A model generated the notes under the pieces. That model searched no databases and was not told the DNA's origin. It saw only the letters and a program-made list of their open reading frames with translations. Shown piece after piece: positions 31,561-42,649 of a stretch of DNA of 64,000 bases (position 1 is the first letter of the stretch; each line of letters starts with the position of its first letter). This stretch comes from Cryptomeria japonica. Lineage: Eukaryota; Streptophyta; Pinopsida; Cupressales; Cupressaceae. The stretch is from positions 477,738,900 through 477,802,899 of the forward strand of contig NC_081406.1 of assembly GCF_030272615.1 (NCBI RefSeq), given 5' to 3'. The translations under genes were made by a program, and so were the position numbers.

Positions 31561-32714
31561 TAATATAGGTTATGAATCTTATGCTCAAATTCCCTCTTAC
31601 ACTTAACATTGTGTCCCAGTTTGTTACAATGATAACATGCCATTCCAGAAGCTCTCCACGGTCCTGCATTGCCTCTACCTATCCTTCTTCTATAGTTCAA
31701 TGCTACATGTCCATAATTGTTGCAGATTGAACAAATCACATTAACTATTCTCTCCATCTCATAGGGACTAGACTGGTTAATATAGGGTCTTCACCAATTA
31801 GTGCTTCTCTGGCCATTAGAATTCCTTCTCTAATCACCAACATATCTTGGATTCATATGAGGTGTTGGATTATTAGCTCCATACCTACATTCGATAGATC
31901 TATGCCCATACATGTTGCATGTATAATAGTAATCTTCAAATTTTCTAGGCACATATCTAGTACTAGGTCTATAACCAATATTAGCATCAAATTTGCTTCT
32001 ACAAACGTTAGCAGTATGTCTTGGTTTAACAATTTAAACAAACAGGTTTGTAAGATTTCTTACTAGTAGGTTTCTGAGCCTTAGGAGTTGTTTTACCTTC
32101 ATGCATGTTGCTCTTGGTACCAGAAGGTTCTCCTTTCTCAAATGTATTGTATCCTAACCCAGATGTACCACCATTCATCCTCTAAGATTGGATTAGTTCA
32201 TCCAGCATGGTAGAACTCTTGTTGAAATTTACAAGCTTCTCATTAGCTTCTACAAGCTCTTTAGTAAGATCTTCATTCTGCTTCATAAGAGTCTCTCTAA
32301 GAGACATTCCCATATCAAGAGTTGCCTTGATTTATTCTTTTTCTTCATTCTCCTCATGCCAGTATGCATATAGAGTGTCATTTTCCTGATTTATCTTAAA
32401 GATCTCATAATCTTTCTCTTTGATCTTGTCTTCAGCTGCCCTCCTAGCTTCAAGTTCTTGACTCATCCAGATTGTAAGGGCTTCAAGCTCTCTCCTCAGG
32501 TTTTTTTCTCACCATTTAGTTTCTCCACTTCCTCAAACAATGCATCTATGTTTTCTCCATTATAAGAGTTGATTTCATTGATCTCCAATAATTGTTCAAT
32601 CAGTTCTTTCCTTTTAGCTAGTGATGCCTTATACTTGCCTCTTACGATTTCTAGGTCTTCCTTGGTTTCTACAAGTTCCCTAGCCATCTCTCTATAACTC
32701 ATTCCTTCCCCCAT
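31561..32714 (-). pseudogene. N-D ORF1: coiled-coil zinc-knuckle protein (C-terminus lost)
   Basis: The start MGEGMSYREMARELVETK (ATG at 32714) matches the start of N-B and N-C ORF1, and GKYKASLAKRKELIEQLLEI aligns with their VKYKAFQAKRREHVEKLMEL. A charged helical region follows. A frameshift occurs near 32505 in a run of seven A bases; the frame after it reads LRRELEALTIWMSQELEARR, the block also found in N-B. Knuckle remnants are CLNC near 32040 (frameshifted), YYTCNMYGHRSIEC, CSICNNYGHVALNY (last Cys is Y) and CYHCNKLGHNVKC with one spacing residue missing. It is too broken to have worked in this state, and the last part of ORF1 is missing at the junction. Confidence 0.75.
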
Positions 32715-32768
32715 ATTTGCCTTATGATTAGAGATTCCTTCCAAGCGGTTAAGCCTTAAGGAAGTTTG

Positions 32769-32780
32769 GATCTGATACCA
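32769..32780 (-). other. Primer-binding site of N-D
   Basis: Minus strand TGGTATCAGATC, one mismatch to the initiator-Met site, two bases from the LTR end. Confidence 0.85.
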
Positions 32781-32782
32781 AT

Positions 32783-34025
32783 TGATGAACTTATAAGGTA
32801 CTGAGAGGGTGGGTGAATCAGTGCAAGTAAAAATAATACAAATCTGATTATCAATTTCACCAACTTAAAACACAATAGGCATATAAGAAATAAAACCAAG
32901 TAAGAAATCACCACATAAAGTATAAACCAAATGACACAAGAGGTTATACATGGAAAACCCAAATGGGAAAAACCATAGTGAGAGTTAGTACCCACAAAGA
33001 TCCATTATCTGTAGTATAGAGATTTGACTAGTTAAGGTCTAAAACACCTGGTTAGGGGCACACCCTCTCAGGAGTGTCTAAGCCTAGTTAAGAGATATAG
33101 AATAAGGCCTAGTTAGAAGCTACCCACATTATTGGGATTTGCAAACACAAGTTAATGTGTCACCTGGTTAGAGGATTTAATGATCAGACCTGTTAGGATC
33201 TAACTGCACCCTATTAGGAGTGACCTTGTGAGAGAATTTTCTTTCTGCAACTATTAGGGAGACAACAAGTTCAAATGATCTCAGTATAAAACCATCCGTG
33301 TCTGATAAGATCCACTTCAAAATATTACAAAATCACATATACTTCATCTCAAAACTCCTCTGATCACCGCACTATCAGAAAGATGAAATTCGCTAATGAT
33401 TTCTTACACATTCAAGCTCATATGCATATACACCTTCATACCTCATCACACATTTTAAAAATATCATTAGGTCTTCTAGAACCTTGTAACAATTCCCTAG
33501 GTTCAATGAATCTAGACAAAATTGCATTGCATGCCTTACTTATGTCGGCCACTGACATAACAAATCAAATTCTGTGCCGTTTTACCGATCTAAGTGATTT
33601 TCATCACTACCAGTTAAGTCTCTATCAAAATACCTAATCTGTCAATAAAATCTTGTTCATCTGATTGAATCTGCACATATGGCCACAAACATAACTTCAT
33701 CTATCAGTCTTCATTTTTGCTACAAAACCACATCATCCCATTCTTCATAAATTTCTTGTACCGGTTGTTAGAATATTATTCTATCTGTCTTTTACTGGTT
33801 AAAGTCCTAATTACCAGTTCTGATAAAAATTGTTTATGCTTACCAATTAAGCCTTACCAGTTGAACTATAGGACTCAGATGACTGTAGAAACATAGTTTC
33901 CATCAATGACAACATACAACATAGTCATCATATGACAATCTAATATCTTTACAAAACAAACATGTACCGTTTGCATTAAGAAAACAAACAATTATTGGCT
34001 CAAATCAAATGATCAAATACCAACA
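32783..34025 (-). repeat. 5' LTR of N-D
   Basis: Minus strand TGTTGGTATTTGATC to TTCATCA. The conserved hairpin appears on the plus strand as ATGGAAAACCC and GGGAAAAACCAT near 32950-32975, and the mini-palindromes at about 33048-33225 (CCTGGTTAGAGG, CCCTATTAGGAG). Confidence 0.85.
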
Positions 34026-34249
34026 TCCCATGCACTAGCATTCATCACAATGTTTCACATAAAATGAAATATCCTTTAACATGGTAGGCCAAAAGTAGTC
34101 TGCTCCTAAGATCTTGTGCACTATTTTGACCATAGAATAGTGCCCTCCTTCTGGTTCATTATGAAATGCATGTATAATGTCATAAACATATATTTCTTGC
34201 ACACACCTATGAAGAATATGATCATGACACATCTTAAATAAAATACCAT
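34026..34249 (-). pseudogene. Ty3 integrase fragment (H2C2 zinc domain)
   Basis: A scrap of Ty3-type integrase N-terminal domain, which binds zinc and helps multimerise integrase. It reads on the minus strand MCHDHILHRCVQEIY, HNEPEGGHYSMVKIVHKIL, YFWPTMLKDI and YVKHCDEC, giving the expected two His and two Cys with the YFWP signature. It is boxed between the N-D 5' LTR and the N-E 3' LTR, so both elements probably inserted into, or rearranged with, one Ty3 copy of which this remains. No catalytic core is present. It is not obviously part of Ty3-K, which runs on the other strand. Confidence 0.8.
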
Positions 34250-35382
34250 TGTTGGAATCAGAACACTGAGAGGGGGGTGAATCAGTGTTCTACAATTTTT
34301 AAATTTGACAATTTATCCTCTAAACCACTTAATGCATATGAAGGAAATTAAAGTGTAGAAACACAAAGAAAAGATGAACAACACCATAACACCAAGATTT
34401 TTTACGTGGAAGCCTAGTTAAGGTAAAAACCACAATGGGATTAAAACCCACAATATTAGTAAACTTTGTTAAAATTATTAAAATATTAGATAGAGAGAAT
34501 GCACATGCATTCAGGCACACTACCCAGAGCTCATTGCTCAATGTTTACAATAAGGGATACAACCCGGAAGGCTCACTACTTTACAAATGTTTATAAGAGA
34601 TTAAAATGAAGTTTGAACTATGAAGTAGCATTAAAACATCCTTGGATATAGTTCTTGTTAAGCACAAAACATATTCTTACTCTTCTCTACAATATTTCTC
34701 TGTTATGATATTCAACAACATACCAAAGTACTAATATTCACCTTGTGCACATGAAACTGTGCGTAATCTCTAATACACATATCCAACACAATCATCAATA
34801 TCCAAAATGATCAAATAAACCTATCTTATATATTTGCATTACTGATTTAGGTAACCACCATGTCAGCTTCAAGAGTATGGGCATAGAAGATGAAACATGT
34901 ATACAAGTCATCTCTATTTGATCCAAAAACAACTAAGAGGACCAAAACAAAATGTCTACATTCTTCCCATGGGTTGGCTTACCAACCTCAAATACACAAA
35001 CAATCACCAAAATCAATCCGCAATATCTGCAAAATACCACACGTTTTCACAGATGTGCACTGTTCTTACCAAAATATGATTACCAGATCTTCTAACTTAC
35101 ACAAAACTTATTATCAAAGGCCACAAACCTAGAATGAGGCAAATTACATGTCTACAAACTTTCCCTAAAATTCACAAAGCATAATAGTCAACCAAAATAA
35201 TTCACCAATCAATACATTGTACAGTCTGTCGGATACCCTATTCTCACCGGACCTCACCAATACTTGATCAATCTTCAATCAATCTTCCAAAATGATGAAA
35301 AAATGAACCATGGATGCCAATTCCGATATGAGTTGCCATCAATGAAAACATCTTAGCATACATGTAGTGTCTCTTTCTAACA
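34250..35382 (-). repeat. 3' LTR of N-E
   Basis: 1133 bases. Minus strand starts TGTTAGAAAGAGACAC after the polypurine tract and ends TTCACCCCCCTCTCAGTG then GATTCCAACA. The terminal C-run and the conserved GTGGTTTTTACC-like motif (plus strand near 34425) are kept, but the mini-palindromes are not recognisable. Confidence 0.8.
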
Positions 35383-35627
35383 ATCTCCCCCTTTGGCATT
35401 GATGGCAACACTTTGTGAAAAAATGACTAAGTGTCAGATGAAAACCAAAATATATACACTACAACCAAAAATATGATCACCAAATTTCAAAAAATAAAAG
35501 AATCAAAGAATTAAGGAACTCCCCCTTAGATAAATATTTTTTCACTCTAATACACTCTCCCTTTGACATCAATGACAAGGTAGGGTCCCAGAAATCAAGG
35601 ATTGAGGCCAAAAATGCTATACAATCT
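35383..35627 (-). other. N-E 3' untranslated region with polypurine tracts
   Basis: Terminal tract on the plus strand ATCTCCCCCTTTGGCATTGA at 35383-35402. A second weaker tract (CTCTCCCTTTGACATCAATG) lies near 35545-35565. This is the same arrangement as in the other copia-type elements. Confidence 0.7.
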
Positions 35628-36797
35628 TCACAAAAACTTGAAGATATTTGCATACACATTATTCAAAGAGTCCAACTGACTATCCCAACCCTTTAGTAGA
35701 TTCTCAAAAATTGTTATGAGCCCACTGAGAAGATGAGATTGTGCTTCTACGGCCTTGAGATCATTTGGATCATCTGTCTTGAGAGAACTTTGAGCATCTT
35801 GAAGAGCATTTAGCATTATATCCAACTTAGGGACAATATGACTCCTATGTTCTCCAACTCTGCCAATTATCCTTTCTCGATAAAAGCTCGAACTTTTAAT
35901 ATTCTCAAGCAATGAAATTACTTGATTTTCATGTTGGCTTAATGAATTTGATAAAGGATCAACTGACTGAGATAATAATTCCAACTGATCCTTGTACTCC
36001 TAAGACTTCTTCTCAATATCTATAGTGAACAAGGATAAACATGATTTGTACAAGTTTCCACCTATGGTTATTGCACCCTACATGATTTTCACATAATTAC
36101 TAATTAATGTGGGTCTATCATTTGAGATCATTTTCCTCAAGGTGCGAAGCCTTTTAGCATCAAGTTCATTCCTGACCTTTACCTTTGCAGATTTCTCAAA
36201 AGATTCAAAATAGGAATCAATAGAATCAATTAGGCTTCTCAATTTCCCAGATGAAGTATCAGATGTATCCTTTTGGAATGATGGCATTAACTTATTCAAA
36301 GTACTTACTACCATGTTTATCAACAAGTTATCTTTAGTGTAAGTTTTAAAAGATCTTCATTGGCTTTGGCTTGAGAAAAATATGCCAACTGAAGTTTTTG
36401 TATGGGAGATAGGGAAGCAAGGTTGATTGGTCCTTATATAAATTATGTCATCAATGACCTTCTTACCTTTCATAGTCTTTGTAGTGTCTCTTGTTTCACT
36501 TCTGACTTCAACCTTGACCTCAATCTTCTCCACATTTTCTTTTGCAACTGCATCCTTTCCAGGTGTCGGAGGGATCTTTGCCTTGTCAACTTTATCAGCT
36601 TCACCCACACCTGCATCATTCTCTACTCTTCTTTCTTCTTGAATATTGGCTTCTACATGTTTTGTTGATTGAACTTCTGAAATAGAAGTATCACCCATTG
36701 CTTGCATAACTGGTTGCACTTCCAAAATTGAAGGTATATCCACCTTGGTCTGCTTTATTTCTGGATGAGTGTCATCTTGATCCTTTACCAAATTCAT
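35628..36797 (-). pseudogene. N-E ORF2, C-terminal part
   Basis: One minus-strand frame, broken by stops near 36357, 36078 and 35998 but not by frameshifts. The first part is an acidic, V/E/K/T-rich linker (VQPVMQAMGDTSISEVQ; DKVDKAKIPPTPGKDAVAKE). The second part is helical (LRSLIDSIDSYFESFEKSAK; IDIEKKS; SQHENQVISLLENIKSS; LLSGLITIFENLLKGWDSQL) and resembles the coiled-coil C-terminus of N-G ORF2 in composition and position. The assignment rests on position before the polypurine tract and this helical pattern, not on a strong motif match. The N-terminal domain is lost at the junction with Ty3-K. Confidence 0.6.
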
Positions 36798-36807
36798 CCT
36801 ACCTATA

Positions 36808-38554
36808 GACTATGTTGAATGGATCTCAAACATTGTACCGATTTCAAAACCCGACAAAAGTATTAGAATATGCATAGATTTAAGAGATGTTAACAAAGCA
36901 TGTCCAAAGGATGACTTTCCTTTCCTAAGCATTAACATTATTGTGGATCTAACAGCAGGCCACACAATATTATCATTAATGGATGGCTTCTTTGGCTATA
37001 ATCATATCAAGATAGCCCCAGAGGATCAAGATAAAATTGCATTCACATGTCCATGGGGAATATATTGTTGGAACGTCATGCCTTTTGGATTGAAAAATGC
37101 TAGGGAAAATTATCAAAGAGCCATGACAACAATCTTCCATGACATGATGCATAATTTCATGGAGGAATATGTGGATGATTTACTAGCTAAATCATTCACC
37201 AAAGCAGAACACCTGAGCATACTAGATAAAATATTTCAACGATTGGAGCAATTCAACATCAGACTAAACCCTAAGAAGTGTGTCTTCGGGGTTACATCCA
37301 GCAAACTATTAGGCTACATTGTATCAAAAAAGGGCATCGAAGGAGATCCAACAAAGGTTCAAGCTATCATGGAGATGCCACCTCCTAAAAACATTATCCA
37401 ACTTAGATCTCTACAGGGACGGTTGCAATCCATCAAATGATTCATAGCTCAGCTAACAAACAAATGTCTCCTGTTCAATCATCCACTTCATAAGAGTATA
37501 CCTTTCAGATGGGAAGACAAGTGTGCGGAATCATTTCACCAACTCAAACAATATCTGATGAATCTACTAGTTTTGGTACCTCTGATAGAAGGCAAGCCAC
37601 TAATTATCTATATATCAACAACAAAAGTATCATTGGGGGCACCACTAGTACAAGAAGATCTAGCAGACAAAGAATGGGCTATCTATTACATCAACAAGAC
37701 TTTGAACGGATATAAACTCAATTATACATTCATTGAGAAGGCTTGCTTGGTAGTGGTGTTTTCTTCTCAAAAGTTCTGCCACTATATGTTAGCCTACACA
37801 ATCAAGTTGATAGCAAAACTTGATCCTCTCAAGTATCTACTCAGCAAGGTAGCTCTCACAAGATGATTAGCTAAATGGGTCATGATTCTAAGTGAGTTTG
37901 ATATTCAGTACACAGAACGATGGGCTATCAAAGGATAGGTAATTGTAGATCAACTGGTAGAAGCACCACTACTAGACCAACAACCACTATAGGTGGAATT
38001 CCCAGACATGGATGTGCTCACTATCATCCCCAAGCAATGGACCTAATACTTTGATGGATCCTATACACAACATGGATCAAGTGTCAGCATCCTGTTTGTC
38101 ACTCCAGAGGGGCACACAAATCCAAGATCTTATAGACTGATGTTTCCATCCACCAACAACATTGTTGAATATGAAGCCCTGGTAACAGGAATCAAGGTAG
38201 TTGTAGAATGGTGAATCACAAAATTGAGAGTCTATGGGGATTCTCAATTAGTTTTCAACTAGATCAACAATGACTATCAGACAAAGGATGATAAACTAAT
38301 GCCTTACAAGAGAATGGTGGATGATTTAAAAAGGTACTTTGTGCACATCACCTTTGAGAAAATTCCAAGATTAGACAACAGAGGTGCCGATGCAATGGCC
38401 ACTATCACCTCACTACTGCAAATTTTAGATAAACAAAGTCATTGCGAGTTCCTGGTAGGGAAATTGTTTTCTCCAGCCTATGACAATTCCACATCCCAAG
38501 TCATCTATGCCCTAAATGGTTCAGATTCACCTCTATACAGGATGATCTATGATT
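36808..38554 (+). pseudogene. Ty3-K reverse transcriptase and two RNase H domains
   Basis: RT starts mid-domain at DYVEWISNIVPISK. Visible blocks are CIDLRDVNKACPKDDFP, FGYNHIKIAPEDQDKIAFTC, WNVMPFGLKNA, the catalytic MEEYVDDLLAKS near 37170, and LNPKKCVFGVTSSKLLGYIV. The thumb and first RNase H follow (SLGAPLVQEDL, EWAIYYINKTLNGYKLNYT, EKACLVVVFSSQK). A second RNase H spans about 38040-38470 with the acidic residues in YFDGSYTQHG, NNIVEYEALV, VYGDSQLV and NRGADAMA. Stops include TGA at 37438-37440 where Ty3-H has R, and several TAG or TGA further on. Even so, a single frame is kept over long distances. The first RNase H seems eroded at its metal-binding residues, as is usual for elements with a second RNase H. 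Confidence 0.88.
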
Positions 38555-39066
38555 AACTCAAAAATAATACTCTCCCACCCAACCTATCTCACAACCAAAA
38601 ATGAAGCTTCATCCGACAAGTCACACACTATACCTTAACCGTCGATACACTTTACCATTGAGGTCTAGATGGTACTCTTCTTTGATTTACATAAGAGAAT
38701 CCTATCAATTTGCTAAGAAATGTCCTAAATGTCAAAATCATGGTAACCTCATACATGTACCAACACAGGAGTTGCAACCATTCACCACATCTTGGCCTTT
38801 CTGTCAATGGAGACTTGATCTGGTAGGAAATATTCATCCTCCTCTTCAAATGGGCATAAGCTCATTATAACCACCACAAAGTATTTCACCAAGTGGATTG
38901 AAGTAGTCCTGATGACCACCGTAACTAGAAAATAGATCTCATCATTCATCCTCAACTATCTGATTTGAAAATATGGCATCCACAGTTCCATCATCATAGA
39001 TAACGAACATCCTTTCAAAAATTAATATATACGAGAGCTATGCGAACGATTCAAAATCCAACATCG
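38555..39066 (+). pseudogene. Ty3-K integrase (truncated)
   Basis: Short remnants of the zinc domain (AKKCPKCQNHGNLIHVP near 38710), the first catalytic Asp in WRLDLVGNI near 38815, TKYFTKWIEVVLMTTVTRK near 38880 and the second Asp in IIIDNEHPF near 39000. The segment before the zinc domain has lost roughly 90 codons. Sequence stops at FKIQH, before the catalytic Glu, where the Ty3-H LTR begins. Stops and frame changes are frequent. Confidence 0.75.
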
Positions 39067-40222
39067 TTTCTGTGTGTGTGAAAAAGTGGAATAAGGATAT
39101 GTATCTACATGACATAACACTTCAATTAAGTCATTACATGTATGGTTAGACAAATATAAGCATGAATAATAAAACCATAACAAATCGACCAATTTCCTTC
39201 TAAAAGATGCGAGTATAAGATTGCTCTCAGATTTTTATTAGCAATACCAGTGACTAGACTACACCAAGATGAAGGATTTAATCTATATGAGCATGATATT
39301 AAGCTAAAATGGATGCAAGATGGATGAATAATTCAAGCAATAATGAATTCAAGCAATAATTGATTCAAGCAATATGGATGCAAATAATCAAAAAAAAGCA
39401 CAATATATTCAATGACTCCAGAGCAAAAATCAGCATAATAATAATGCCCAAGTGTGTTGTCAAAAATCTCTAGGGTAAATTGGATAAGAGCTGAAGGCTG
39501 AATTTATAGAGAATTCCAAGAGAGGTGATGAAAAGGCTCAATTTAGGATTAATTGAAAATAATTGAGAAATCATGTTCAGTTAACTTTGAGATAGATTCC
39601 AATTATAGTTTAATTGAAATGCATTTAAATAGGAAGTTCAAGTTGCATGAGAAACAAGAATTAATTAATTCCATGCACTTGTGATAAAATAGATAATTCT
39701 TTGATTTATTCAAGAAAAGAGTCTTTTCAAATACAACTGAACTTCTTTTTCTCAAAAGCTGCAAGTTCCAATTTTAGAGAATGATTAATAATTCAATTAA
39801 TTGCTTTTCTAATTTCAAATTATAAATTTACAAGAAAAAATAATATCTCAAGTTTGATTTATCTCTCAATTCAATTGTTTTATTTTATTTTCAATTCAAC
39901 TCTTGCTTTGTAATTAATTCCTCTTTTGTAATAAATTAATTCTTTTTTTGCATGATTAAATGGCAAATTTATTAATTAATTAAATATGCTAAGATATTTA
40001 ATAAATTAAACAAATAATTGATCAAAATGATATTCTTAGAATGATTCAATTAATTAAATAAATATTTAATTAATATTGAGTAATTGACTTGCCATGCAAC
40101 ATTTGATGATTAAAGAATTAATAATATGCTCAAGATTGATTTAATTGTCTTTGGTTATGACCTTGGTGATATTGTCGAGATTAGGGGCCCATGGTTTAGA
40201 TGACTAATTTTAGGGTATTACA
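39067..40222 (-). repeat. 3' LTR of Ty3-H
   Basis: Minus strand begins TGTAATACCCTAAAATTAG immediately after a purine tract (minus strand CAAAGAGGGGAAAA). It is AT-rich, with many TTAATTAA-like words at about 39950-40090. The left boundary with Ty3-K is approximate (39065-39110), as no second copy is available for comparison. Confidence 0.55.
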
Positions 40223-42121
40223 TTTTCCCCTCTTTGAATTAATGTGCGAGCAGCGCGTTGGTTCAAAGAATAGTTGATATCTAGAAGATACCAGTTTTGA
40301 ACTTGAATGATCACGAACCTGATAAAAAGCAAGTTGTTTAGCTTGATTTGAAGCAAAGAAGTTGAACATAGTCTGATTAAAGGGATATCGATCCCAAACT
40401 TGATTGAACTAGGAATGATAGAGAGCAAAGATACTGAACTTGAACTTGATTGATCAAGAAGCGGATCTTACTGATCTAGAAATTGATTGAACTAGACACA
40501 ACGAGCGAAGATTAAATCAATCTTGAACTTGATGGATCAAGACATGCTGAGTGAAGATAAACTGTCTAGCGTGATTTGATGCGATGAAACTGAACACCTA
40601 CTTAGATTGAGCGTGTGATCGAAGGTACTCTTTAAACTTTTGATCGAGTTTAAACGAATAATCAGCTTGATGTAAAGCGATGAAACTGATTAATGTTAAT
40701 GTTAGGATTCCCAAAGATACTGAGAGGGGGTGTGAATTAGTATCTTACTGGTTACTTTAATTTACGTCAATTAAAACATGAAAAGCATATCAATACTATC
40801 TACTGGTGAATAGAAATAGTGCAGTAAACAAGAATAGCAACAACCACAAGAAAACACACCATAACACAGTAGTTTAACGAGGAAACCTGGTGTGGGAAAA
40901 ACCTCGGTGGGATTTGTGACCCACAATATTCGCTTACTAGCCAATAAGTGAATATTACTCTTACAATGGGGGCCTGCACATGCAGGAAGGCCAAGTGCCT
41001 AGAGCTCACTGCTCAATTACAAAATGGGAAGTCTCACTAACTTACAAAATGGATTATGCAAATCCAATGTCTTGTACTGCTTCAAAATAGCATCTACTAT
41101 GCTAGATCTAGTACCTGTTTTAGCTCTGCTTCATACATAAACCCTTAACCTATAATTTGCATAATAGGTCTGCCTTATTTTGCCTATCTACTTCCTTACA
41201 AAATGTTCTATAATGATGTCATACATATATGAGTCATTTTACAACTTGCCAAGTCAGCTTATAATGATTTTACAATAATTTACAAAATATATTATAAACA
41301 AAATTCCTGTCGGCCTGGGTGCCAGTATACTTCCTTTTGCTGTGCTGGTGTAGAGTCTATTGTTGCTGGTGCTAGTAAATTGTCTTTCCGGTGTCATAGG
41401 ATTGCAAGGTTGCCATCAATGACAAAAACTTCAATCACCTACAATATCTCATTGGAGTGTGCATTTGCCAACAATTAAGAGATTGATTTAGATGAAGACA
41501 AATATCAGCTTGATTTGAAGCAATGAAACTGATATGCCCCTAGCGATTGATTCGATTTGGATGACCGAGAGATCTCAACTTCATTTGAAGCAATGAAGCT
41601 GAGATGCCCCTTTAGCAATAAGAATTTGATTTTATTTAGTTAAAAATATTTTTGCTCGACTTTGATGAAGATTTGAGAATTTTCTCGACTTTGAATATGT
41701 GAGATCATAAGGTCATGAGTATGCCCCCTTAGGAGAAAAATCAAAAGATAGCGAGGGTACATGATTATAGGTAATTTTTGGTGATGATAATTATTTGAGC
41801 ACAAATGATTCAGAGGAATTTTTGTAGATTCGGCATTGATTCATGAGAAATTGAGCACAATTTGAAGAAAGAATGAGCATTTGATGAAAAAGCGCTAAGT
41901 GGTTCAAATTCTGTGAAATTGACTAGCAAAATGATCTCAAATTTTGATTTCGATCCTAAAAATGGAATCAGAACGGGCAAATTAGCTAAGGGTACAATTT
42001 TCATGTCCATCTGAGAAAGTTCAAAACTTAGGGTTTTGGCTATAGAAGGGGTAAAAGTGTCATTTTCAATTCATTTTAACCTTCCAAGTTTACAATTTCA
42101 AAAAGCCTTCTACAAAGAAAA
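40223..42121. other. Ty3-H 3' region, repeat-rich, possible upstream region of the PMD gene
   Basis: No gene seen outside the solo LTR. Between 40335 and 41615 (excluding the LTR) a phrase of about 30 bases recurs at least five times in varied form, built on GCTTGATTTGAAGCAATGAA then ACTGA (for example near 40340, 40575, 40670, 41507 and 41578). On the plus strand this region lies upstream of the PMD gene and could contain its promoter. Confidence 0.5.
40700..41473 (-). repeat. Solo copia-type LTR (LTR-F)
   Basis: 774 bases. Minus strand TGTTGGCAAATGCACACTC to GGGAATCCTAACA, with the C-run (plus CTGAGAGGGGGTG) near its end and the hairpin motif near 40885-40905 (plus GTGTGGGAAAAACC). Flanks are GTTAA at 40695-40699 and ATTAA at 41474-41478, a near-perfect duplication, and no internal region is attached. 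This is the signature of LTR-LTR recombination leaving a solo LTR. Confidence 0.8.
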
Positions 42122-42196
42122 ATGGTGGTTCCCACTCATGAGAATCAATTAAAGTGCCAAAGATGACATAATCAACAGCGGAACTATGAGCCAGTG
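42122..42196 (+). pseudogene. PMD gene, putative exon 1
   Basis: 25 codons from ATG at 42122 (MVVPTHENQLKCQR, a TGA, then HNQQRNYEPV). It ends at a strong donor, GTG followed by GTAAGTG. Joined to 42650 the frame is kept exactly (phase 0) and runs into the PMD domain. The TGA stands at a likely CGA. The assignment as an exon is an inference from the donor, the acceptor and the reading frame; there is no transcript evidence. Confidence 0.5.
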
Positions 42197-42649
42197 GTAA
42201 GTGATCGATCTTAAGCCTCTTTATGTTCTCAATTTTGAATGTTTTTGTTGATTTTTCAAATTTTTGGCACATTGACACGTTTTGTCATACGAGACTAGAT
42301 CCTATCTTGTACGACAACTGTTAAAGTTTGTTTCGTCATTTAGGGTCATTAGTTTTGTCGTGCAACACCTACCCTTCTTTTGTACGACAACATTCATAAG
42401 AGACCATTTTGTCGTCCGAAGTCTATTCTTGTGTCATATGGGGATCTTTTGTCGTACGAAGCCCATTCCTGACTCGTACGAGTTTTTGTTCTTTTGTGTT
42501 TTGTCATTTGGAAAATAGTGAGCATTTTTGAAGGTCCAAACTTGAAATTTTGACTTGGCAATTAACGTAGTTGAATTTGCATGATGTTTTACTTCTCTTG
42601 TAGTCTTATTTGGAATGTTTTCTGATACTGTGTTGTTTGATTTTTGCAG
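42197..42649 (+). other. Putative intron of the PMD gene
   Basis: 453 bases, GTAAGTG at the left end and TTTGATTTTTGCAG at the right end, both good plant splice signals. The interior is T-rich. It contains at least eight variants of a TTTTGTCGTACGA word between about 42280 and 42485. Confidence 0.5.

Larger units (their letters stand above)
31558..34025 (-). mobile_element. N-D: 5' half of an N-type element
   Basis: On the minus strand: 5' LTR (34025 to 32783), primer site, then ORF1, which breaks off at about 31560 against the Ty3-I LTR. ORF2 and the 3' LTR are missing. The LTR is about 1243 bases and related to, but clearly different from, the N-B and N-C LTRs. Only one flank is available, so no duplication can be checked (right flank TCCCA). 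Confidence 0.8.
34250..36797 (-). mobile_element. N-E: 3' half of an N-type element
   Basis: On the minus strand: C-terminal part of ORF2, 3' untranslated region with polypurine tract, and 3' LTR (35382 to 34250). ORF1, the 5' LTR and the start of ORF2 are missing. The right end joins Ty3-K RT sequence at about 36797. It is a different subfamily from N-D, judging by LTR sequence and the lack of the mini-palindrome zone. Confidence 0.75.
36798..39066 (+). mobile_element. Ty3-K: pol fragment of a Tat-type Ty3 element
   Basis: RT, RNase H, a second RNase H and part of integrase on the plus strand, without gag, protease or LTRs. Both ends are junctions: N-E on the left, and the LTR of Ty3-H on the right just before the integrase Glu. 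The second RNase H marks the Tat lineage of plant Ty3 elements. Confidence 0.8.
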
